Source of the DNA: Clostridiaceae bacterium UBA4839
GTDB lineage: Bacteria; Bacillota; Clostridia; Clostridiales; Caloramatoraceae
Assembly (NCBI GenBank): GCA_002400085.1
Contig: DHEX01000011.1
Coordinates: 1-6,167 of the forward strand
DNA length: 6,167 nt
Direction of reading: 5' to 3'
Below the pieces are notes generated by a model. It searched no databases and had not been told where the DNA came from. It saw only the letters and a program-made list of their open reading frames with translations. Below are positions 1 through 4,841 of this stretch, piece by piece. Position 1 is the first letter of the stretch, and each line of letters starts with the position of its first letter. The translations under genes and the position numbers were made by a program.

Positions 1-1941
1 CAGCGGGCAATGAATATGCTTTTTGCCATCCGTACCATTCCAGAACGGACGGGCAAGGATTTGGGAGCAACTTTCCTTTCGGGAACAACCATTTCCAATT
101 CGTTAACGGAATTGTATCTTTTATTCAAATATTTACGTCCCAAAGCATTGGAAGAACAAAACATCCATTCGTTTGACGCATGGGCTGCCATTTATGCCAA
201 GAAAACCACCGATTATGAGTTTTCGGTAACGAATAATATCGTACAGAAAGAGCGTTTTCGTTATTTTATCAAAGTCCCGGAGCTGGCACAATTTTACAAC
301 GAGATTACCGATTATCGTACAGCCAAAGACATCGGGATAGACCGTCCCGAAAAGCAGGAAATCCTGCACCATATTCCGCCTACCCCACAGCAGGAAGAGT
401 TTATTCAAAAATTGATGAAGTTTGCCCAAACAGGTGATGCCACTATTTTAGGTCGTCCAAAGTTGTCGGAAAATGAAGAAAAAGCCAAAATGCTTATCGC
501 TACCGATTACGCCCGCAAGATGAGTCTGGATATGCGCATGATAAGTCCTCACTACGATGATCACGTGGATAACAAAGCGAGCCATTGCGCTAAAAACATT
601 GCCGATTATTACCAAAAATACAATCCGCAAAAAGGAACACAGTTTGTCTTTTCGGATTTGGGAACGTTCAAGTCCAACAGCGAATGGAGCGTTTATTCGG
701 AGATCAAGCGCAAATTGGTGGAAAATCACGGCATTCCGGCAAGTGAGATTCGTTTTATTCAAGAAGCCAAGACGGACAAAGTTCGCAAACAGTTTTTTGC
801 CGATATGAATGCCGGAAAAATAAGGGTGCTGTTCGGTTCCACAAGCATGCTCGGAACGGGCGTAAATGCTCAAAAACGGGCGGTTGCCGTGCATCATCTC
901 GATACGCCGTGGCGACCGAGCGATTTGCAGCAGCGCGACGGCCGTGCCGTCCGCAAAGGGAACGATATTGCCAAAAATTTTGCCGGCAATAACGTGGATG
1001 TGGTTATTTATGCTGTAGAACGTTCGTTGGACAGCTATAAATTCAACCTGCTACATAATAAACAACTGTTTATCGACCAACTCAAAACCAATCGTTTGGG
1101 TAAGCGTACCATCGACGAGGGCAGTCTGGATGAGCAGTCGGGCATGAGTTTTTCGGAATATGTGGCCATTCTTTCGGGTAATACCGATCTGTTGGATAAG
1201 GCACGGCTGGAAAGACAAATTGCCTCATTGGAAAGTGAGCGGCGCAGTTTCAACCAGTCCAGGGCGCAATCGCGAATTAAACTGGAGGGCATGGTCAATG
1301 AAATTGAAGCTTCACGGTATAGGATATCGCTGTTGGAGAAAGATCAAAAGCACCTGTCGGAGCGTATTCAAAAGAACGAGTTCGGCGAAATATTAAACCC
1401 AATCCGCTTAAACGGCTTACCCGAAAACGCGACCGTAAAGCAGATTGGTGAAAAACTCAACCGCTTGTCGGAAAATGCCCGCACGCACGGATTTTATGAG
1501 GAGATTGGTTCGCTGTACGGTTTCAAACTGCTGGTAAAAACGGAGACAAGTATGAAAGACGGATTTGACTTCAAGGAAAATCGGTTCTTTGTCGAAGGAG
1601 ATGGAGGTATCAAATACACCTATAACAACGGAATAATGGCAACTGACCCGAAGCTGGCATCCATGAACTTTCTGAACGCTTTGCAGAAAATTCCGACGCT
1701 TATCGACAACGAACACAAACGCATTGCCAAAGAAGAAAGCAGTCTGCCGGTATTGCAGGAAGTGGTAAATGGTCTCTGGAAAAAGGAGGAACAACTGAAA
1801 GAACTCAAAAAAAAATTGAACGAAGTGGATAAAAAGATTTTGACGGAAATTACAGCGGAAAAAGAGGGGAAAAAGGAAGAGGTTGAAAAGAAGGTGAAAA
1901 CGGAGGGGGAAGATAAAATAGGGTATGGGGTGAAGATGTAG
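1..1941 (+). CDS. C-terminal part of large SNF2-type helicase / DNA methylase-like protein of a conjugative element (5' end outside window)
   Basis: The reading frame is open from base 1, so the Met codon at 10 is probably internal and the gene is cut by the window edge. Residue numbers count from that Met. FLSGTTISNS (22-31) looks like helicase motif III. GTQFVFSDLGT (209-219) opens the second RecA-like domain. GSTSMLGTGVNAQK (276-289) is motif V, and QRDGRAVRKGN (308-318) is the arginine-finger motif VI of SNF2-family helicases. Residues about 396-456 and 565-635 are charged, Leu/Lys/Glu-rich and probably coiled coil; the tail is Lys/Glu low-complexity. Proteins with this helicase C-domain and tail are, in Bacteroidales conjugative elements, the end of very large polypeptides that carry an N-6 adenine methylase domain upstream. 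That part is not visible here, so methylase activity is inferred. Likely role: DNA modification or remodelling that helps the element establish in new hosts. The gene is richer in GC than everything downstream. The helicase call is firm; the element context is probable. Confidence 0.85.
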   Translation, partial: QRAMNMLFAIRTIPERTGKDLGATFLSGTTISNSLTELYLLFKYLRPKALEEQNIHSFDAWAAIYAKKTTDYEFSVTNNIVQKERFRYFIKVPELAQFYNEITDYRTAKDIGIDRPEKQEILHHIPPTPQQEEFIQKLMKFAQTGDATILGRPKLSENEEKAKMLIATDYARKMSLDMRMISPHYDDHVDNKASHCAKNIADYYQKYNPQKGTQFVFSDLGTFKSNSEWSVYSEIKRKLVENHGIPASEIRFIQEAKTDKVRKQFFADMNAGKIRVLFGSTSMLGTGVNAQKRAVAVHHLDTPWRPSDLQQRDGRAVRKGNDIAKNFAGNNVDVVIYAVERSLDSYKFNLLHNKQLFIDQLKTNRLGKRTIDEGSLDEQSGMSFSEYVAILSGNTDLLDKARLERQIASLESERRSFNQSRAQSRIKLEGMVNEIEASRYRISLLEKDQKHLSERIQKNEFGEILNPIRLNGLPENATVKQIGEKLNRLSENARTHGFYEEIGSLYGFKLLVKTETSMKDGFDFKENRFFVEGDGGIKYTYNNGIMATDPKLASMNFLNALQKIPTLIDNEHKRIAKEESSLPVLQEVVNGLWKKEEQLKELKKKLNEVDKKILTEITAEKEGKKEEVEKKVKTEGEDKIGYGVKM

Positions 1942-2012
1942 TAAAGTTTTACGTTTAAAAAACTCCTCAGAAACTTTTCAAACTTAATATATGAGTATTC
2001 AAATCCTTTTTA

Positions 2013-2020
2013 TATTTTTG
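2013..2020 (+). promoter_or_regulatory. Candidate Bacteroides-type -7 box (TATTTTTG) upstream of the hairpin region
   Basis: TATTTTTG matches the Bacteroidota -7 consensus TAnnTTTG exactly. No TTTG or TTG lies at the expected distance of about 19-21 bases upstream, so it is only half a promoter. If it is used, transcription would start near 2027 and the RNA would carry a leader of about 200 bases containing the hairpins at 2065-2215 before the first TetR gene. Confidence 0.3.
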
Positions 2021-2064
2021 CAAACAAATACTTTTCTTTGAAGAGTAAATATTGAACATTCGTA

Positions 2065-2199
2065 TTTATTCGTAACGAAAAACGGGCAAATTTTTCAATA
2101 GGAAACGAGATAAATACGCATGACTATCGTCATATAATGACGGTACGAGTCTGCTTATTATCGTTTTCTTGGATGCCCGTCCATTCGTTACGTAATAAG
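2065..2199. repeat. Long imperfect inverted repeat / extended hairpin in the intergenic region
   Basis: Nested complementary segments fold this stretch into one long irregular hairpin. In the outer arms, CGTAACGAA (2071-2079) pairs with TTCGTTACG (2184-2192), and ACGGGCA (2082-2088) pairs with TGCCCGT (2174-2180). The outer base extends with TTATT (2066-2070) against AATAA (2194-2198). In the middle, AGGAAACGA (2100-2108) pairs with TCGTTTTCT (2161-2169) with one G-U. Inside that, TAAATACGCA (2111-2120) pairs with TGCTTATTA (2152-2160) with one mismatch and one bulge. At the tip, TATCGTCAT (2125-2133) pairs with ATGACGGTA (2137-2145) around a 3-base loop. It could be a structured RNA leader, a small RNA, a MITE-like element or a recombination site. 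No flanking direct repeat was found, so the nature is open; the complementarity itself is certain. Confidence 0.6.
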
Positions 2200-2219
2200 T
2201 TTGATCTCGTACCGTTTTA
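2140..2219 (+). promoter_or_regulatory. Second hairpin with T-rich tail, competing with the long hairpin; possible attenuator
   Basis: ACGGTACGAG (2140-2149) is perfectly complementary to CTCGTACCGT (2206-2215). Inside it, CTTATTA (2154-2160) is perfectly complementary to TAATAAG (2193-2199). The loop is about 32 bases and the outer stem is followed directly by a T-rich stretch (2215-2223, interrupted by one A), which resembles an intrinsic terminator ten bases before the start codon at 2229. Its arms reuse bases that pair elsewhere in the long hairpin, so the two folds exclude each other. That is the arrangement of an attenuator, but the T-run is imperfect, the loop is large and no ligand domain is recognised. 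Confidence 0.35.
2196..2203 (+). promoter_or_regulatory. Candidate -7 box (TAAGTTTG) for the first TetR gene
   Basis: TAAGTTTG fits the TAnnTTTG consensus and sits 25 bases before the ATG at 2229, giving a start site near 2210 and a short AT-rich leader without a Shine-Dalgarno sequence. The nearest TTG upstream (2169-2171) is about 24 bases away, a little too far for a normal -33 element. The 8-base palindrome TTACGTAA (2188-2195) abuts the box and could be part of an operator. Confidence 0.4.
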
Positions 2220-2228
2220 TTTTACTAA

Positions 2229-2852
2229 ATGATTACTAACTTAGATAATCCTGCTAACAAAGATACAAAACAATTCTTGTTGGAAGTATCTTTCAAGGTG
2301 TTTATATCAAAAGAATATGGACAAGTAACATTTGATTATTTAACTTCATTAACAGAATACACGAAAGGGATATTTTTTTATTATTTTGAAAATAAAACGG
2401 ATTTATACTGTCAAATGATGGACAAGTACTTTTTTTCGCGGTTAAATCCTCGATATCCTATTCACACAGTTGAAATTAAATCTTTCAATGATTTTCTTAA
2501 GCATAAGATTAGGCGTCATATAGAGACAAACCACTGGTTTCATCAAAACGGGATAGAGGATAACCCTTTTACAATAATGCAACATTTGTTTGCCCAAGCC
2601 GTGATGAGATACCCCAATTTTAAAACCAAATATAAATCATTATCAGACCCTTATTTTAAAGAATGGCATAATGCTATTGAAATCGGTAAAAAAAATGGAG
2701 AAATACCTTTAACTTACGATACTAATAGTACGGCTATCTGTTTAGATGCGTTGTTTCAATCGTTTCCATTCCAAACCGCAGAAATGCCCTTATACAATAA
2801 TATTTTTCAAGCCTTGAAAAATATGGGTATATTAAATGTGTTTAATATTTGA
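2229..2852 (+). CDS. TetR/AcrR-family transcriptional regulator (first of a tandem pair)
   Basis: A 207-residue protein, normal length for TetR regulators. The N-terminal DNA-binding domain spans about 14-66. The helix-turn-helix runs from about 33 to 53, ending in TKGIFFYYFENKTDLY (45-60), a variant of the family signature in which a Gly is followed by an aromatic-Y-x-F block, then K and L. The remainder (about 75-207) should be the helical ligand and dimer domain; it is rich in Phe, Tyr and Met, as expected for a hydrophobic pocket. The ATG at 2229 has no ribosome-binding site of the usual type, as is common in Bacteroidota. It lies 42 bases before the second regulator, which aligns with it almost gaplessly. 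The neighbouring lipid-type enzymes suggest a fatty or lipid ligand and control of the operon starting at 3579, but this is inference. Family call firm; target and ligand unknown. Confidence 0.85.
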   Translation: MITNLDNPANKDTKQFLLEVSFKVFISKEYGQVTFDYLTSLTEYTKGIFFYYFENKTDLYCQMMDKYFFSRLNPRYPIHTVEIKSFNDFLKHKIRRHIETNHWFHQNGIEDNPFTIMQHLFAQAVMRYPNFKTKYKSLSDPYFKEWHNAIEIGKKNGEIPLTYDTNSTAICLDALFQSFPFQTAEMPLYNNIFQALKNMGILNVFNI

Positions 2853-2878
2853 ATGTTACTGAATTAATGATAACTTTG
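2848..2878 (+). promoter_or_regulatory. Bacteroides-type promoter for the second TetR gene
   Basis: TTTG (2848-2851) and TAACTTTG (2871-2878) match the -33 and -7 consensus elements with a 19-base spacer, the best promoter in the window. The -33 element overlaps the stop codon of the first TetR gene. Transcription should start around 2884-2887, giving a leader of only about ten bases and nearly leaderless translation. The second regulator can thus be expressed independently of the first. Confidence 0.7.
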
Positions 2879-2894
2879 CACAAAAAATATTGTG
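2879..2894. promoter_or_regulatory. Imperfect 16-base palindrome over the start site, possible TetR operator
   Basis: CACAA (2879-2883) and TTGTG (2890-2894) form inverted arms with one more complementary pair in the 6-base centre. The palindrome starts directly after the -7 box and covers the presumed transcription start, ending at the start codon. TetR repressors commonly autoregulate through palindromes of about this size in such a position. Function is inferred from position and symmetry only; the A+T richness makes chance symmetry possible. Confidence 0.4.
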
Positions 2895-3515
2895 ATGGCA
2901 AAAAGAGTTAGAAATAGTAAAGAAGTATCCATAGAAAAGATTTTGGATGTAGCGTTTCTCTTTTACGCAACCAAACCATACGACAAAGTAGTATTTGAAG
3001 AAATGGCAAAATCCACCGACATTACAAGCGGAGGCATCTTCTATCATTTTAAAAGCAAACAAGCTCTGTTTGAGCAAATGTGTGATAAATTCCTTCTGGA
3101 AGAAACATCAATGTTTTTAAAATTAGAAAAATATGAAGGCGAGACATTTGAAGAATACATTGAACTATATATTAATGTATTGAAAGAACAAAAAAACAAA
3201 GCAAAAGAATTGGGTGTCGATAATCTTAACATGGCTCTAATCAATATTACTAATCAAGCACTTTTTTACTATCCCGAATTTGCAGAAAAAGGTCAGAAAT
3301 GGGTTGATTTGCAAATAGCACAATGGAGAAAGGTATTAATAAAATCTATGGTGAAAGGAGAAATAAATGACAATATTGATGTGGATCTTGTAGCCCGGCT
3401 ATTCGAGGATATCTATTGTGGTCTATCTTATTTATCCATTGCAAATAAAGATGGAATTGATCTCTGTAAATTAAGAGAAAGCTTTGTCTTTTTATATGAT
3501 TCTTTAAAAAAATAA
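2895..3515 (+). CDS. TetR/AcrR-family transcriptional regulator (second of a tandem pair)
   Basis: The start is placed at ATG 2895; a GTG at 2892 in the same frame would add one residue. Numbering here counts from the GTG. The DNA-binding domain covers about 13-66, with the helix-turn-helix from about 33 to 53. The stretch ITSGGIFYHFKSKQALF (44-60) is close to the canonical TetR signature (G-x-x-YxHF-x-x-K-x-x-L). The C-terminal helices (about 75-207) carry the presumed ligand pocket and dimer face. It has its own promoter and a palindrome over the start, suggesting autoregulation. A weak hairpin plus T-run follows the stop, and the oxoamine synthase gene begins 63 bases downstream, making it the best candidate for local control of that operon. 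It could also act on host genes elsewhere. Family call firm; ligand and regulon unknown. Confidence 0.88.
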   Translation: MAKRVRNSKEVSIEKILDVAFLFYATKPYDKVVFEEMAKSTDITSGGIFYHFKSKQALFEQMCDKFLLEETSMFLKLEKYEGETFEEYIELYINVLKEQKNKAKELGVDNLNMALINITNQALFYYPEFAEKGQKWVDLQIAQWRKVLIKSMVKGEINDNIDVDLVARLFEDIYCGLSYLSIANKDGIDLCKLRESFVFLYDSLKK

Positions 3516-3533
3516 CGAAAAGTTATTTTTTTT
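3506..3533 (+). terminator. AT-rich hairpin with T-run after the second TetR gene (intrinsic terminator or operator)
   Basis: AATAAC (3511-3516) and GTTATT (3522-3527) are a perfect inverted repeat around GAAAA, flanked by an A-run on the left and continuing into a T-run to 3533, so the stem can extend through A-T pairs. The TAA stop (3513-3515) lies in the left arm. Shape and position fit a weak intrinsic terminator. Because the left arm also falls where the -33 element of the next promoter would be, the same palindrome could be an operator. The stem has little G+C, so termination efficiency is doubtful. Confidence 0.45.
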
Positions 3534-3537
3534 GCTG

Positions 3538-3545
3538 TATTTTTG
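3538..3545 (+). promoter_or_regulatory. Candidate -7 box (TATTTTTG) for the oxoamine synthase / acyltransferase operon
   Basis: TATTTTTG matches TAnnTTTG and lies 33 bases before the ATG at 3579, placing the transcript start near 3550. No TTTG is seen at -33; that position holds the left arm of the AATAAC/GTTATT palindrome. A promoter lacking a good -33 element but overlapped by a palindrome would suit a regulated promoter. Read from consensus match and position only. Confidence 0.45.
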
Positions 3546-3578
3546 ACTATGCATTAAGTAACTAAAAACAAGTAATGT

Positions 3579-4841
3579 ATGGTTTATAAAATAGACATTC
3601 AATCGAATAGAAAAAGCCAGGATGGAACTATTTTAGGCAAAATCAGTGATTTTCATGAACAGCTAATTGTTCACGAGCGTGAAAAAGTTAATATCCTGAA
3701 AAAATCTCCGCTCACATCGGTATCCGATACTGAAGTAACCTATTACGACCGTTTTGAGAAGAAAGAAAAAACGGCATTGATGTTTGCTTCTAATAACTAT
3801 TTGGGTGCAATTACAAATCAGATATGCATAGATACCGCTATTGAAGCAACCAAGAAATATGGTATTGGTTCCGGTGGCGTACCACTATTAAGTGGCACAA
3901 ACATTTTGCAGAATCAATTAGAACAAGCTATTGCTCAGACCAAAGGATTTGACGATGCCATTGTCTTTTCATCGGGATTTGCTGCTAATTTAGGAGCTTT
4001 GGCCGGTTTGCTTTCTCCTGACAATTTAATTATTCACGATAAACTCAATCATGCCAGCTTAATGGATGGCACCATTATGTGCGGAGCCAAAATGCTGCGT
4101 TACAAACATAATGATTTGGCTGATTTGGAAAAACTATTACGTGAAAACTCACCATTATATCCAGGAGGAATATTGGTAGTTACCGATGGCGTGTTCAGTA
4201 TGGATGGAGATATTGCAAATCTACCGGGAATAATCGAATTGGTAAATAAATATAATGTTCTACTACTTATAGATGACGCCCACGCAACAGGTGTTATCGG
4301 AGAAAAAGGAAGGGGTAGCTTGTCGTACTACGGTATTGCACAAAGAGATAATATTATCCTAACCGGCACTTTAAGTAAAGCCGTGGGAATTGTGGGCGGA
4401 TTCATCACGGCGAAACAAGAAGTCATTGATTATTTGCGAATTTTCTCCCGCAGCAATATGTACTCAACTGCATTGCCACCAAGTGTTTTAGCATCGGCTA
4501 AAGCTGTATTTGAATTTATGCAGACCACTGATATTGTAGAACGGTTAAATCAAAATGCATCATACCTAAGAACACGGCTAAAACAGGAAGGGTACAATAC
4601 GCTAGATTCTCAAACTGCAATAATTCCTATTGTTGTAAAAGACCAATATCTATTGACTCAAATATCAAAAATGCTATTAGATAGGGGCATTATGGCAAAT
4701 TATATTTTTCCGCCCGTTGTGCCGCCCAATCTTACCAGAATACGCATTAGCGTGATGGCAACCCATACCAATGAAGATATGGAATACCTCATAAGCTCTT
4801 TAAATGAAATAAATGCCACACATCCCATCAAAAAATCATGA
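3579..4841 (+). CDS. PLP-dependent alpha-oxoamine synthase (serine palmitoyltransferase / KBL / AONS superfamily)
   Basis: A 420-residue fold-type I PLP enzyme. Family marks in order: SNNYLGA (71-77); the glycine-rich GIGSGGVPLLSGT (95-107); SSGFAANLG (131-139), the PLP-phosphate region; DKLNHAS (154-160) with His158 stacking on the cofactor; IDDAHATGVIGEKGRG (231-246) with Asp232 and His235; GTLSKAVG (263-270) with Lys267 as the Schiff-base lysine; and RIRISVMATHT (387-397). The family condenses an amino acid with an acyl-CoA or acyl-ACP, releasing CO2, to give an aminoketone. Length and catalytic positions resemble Sphingomonas serine palmitoyltransferase (420 aa, as I recall His159 and Lys265), longer than typical AONS or KBL by some 20 N-terminal residues. 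The amino acid (serine, cysteate, glycine or other) cannot be read off. No Shine-Dalgarno precedes the ATG. The stop overlaps the next start (ATGA), implying translational coupling. Biotin synthesis is unlikely: no other bio gene is nearby and the partner is an acyltransferase. Superfamily call very sure; substrate open. Confidence 0.9.
   Translation: MVYKIDIQSNRKSQDGTILGKISDFHEQLIVHEREKVNILKKSPLTSVSDTEVTYYDRFEKKEKTALMFASNNYLGAITNQICIDTAIEATKKYGIGSGGVPLLSGTNILQNQLEQAIAQTKGFDDAIVFSSGFAANLGALAGLLSPDNLIIHDKLNHASLMDGTIMCGAKMLRYKHNDLADLEKLLRENSPLYPGGILVVTDGVFSMDGDIANLPGIIELVNKYNVLLLIDDAHATGVIGEKGRGSLSYYGIAQRDNIILTGTLSKAVGIVGGFITAKQEVIDYLRIFSRSNMYSTALPPSVLASAKAVFEFMQTTDIVERLNQNASYLRTRLKQEGYNTLDSQTAIIPIVVKDQYLLTQISKMLLDRGIMANYIFPPVVPPNLTRIRISVMATHTNEDMEYLISSLNEINATHPIKKS

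Noticed and set aside
448..897. Minus-strand open frame of 149 codons opposite the helicase gene.
   Set aside because: It is a shadow of a well-supported coding frame with conserved helicase motifs on the + strand; no promoter or recognisable domain on the minus strand.
1417..1794. Minus-strand open frame of 125 codons opposite the C-terminal tail of the helicase protein.
   Set aside because: Reverse complement of an A/G-rich coding region gives Phe/Leu-rich open frames by composition; no family features seen.
2011..2021. ATATTTTTGC resembles the GTAnnTTTGC core used by CTnDOT-type integrases, suggesting an attachment site.
   Set aside because: The first base does not match, the motif is nearly identical to the common Bacteroides -7 promoter box, and no integrase gene or second copy is visible.
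2065..2199. Insertion sequence or MITE ends with target-site duplication.
   Set aside because: The inverted arms are real but no direct repeat flanks them and no transposase is present, so a mobile-element call is not supported.
3579..4841. Biotin synthesis enzyme (BioF) or threonine catabolism enzyme (Kbl).
   Set aside because: Same superfamily, but no bio or tdh genes are nearby, the partner gene is an acyltransferase, and the N-terminus is longer than usual for those enzymes.
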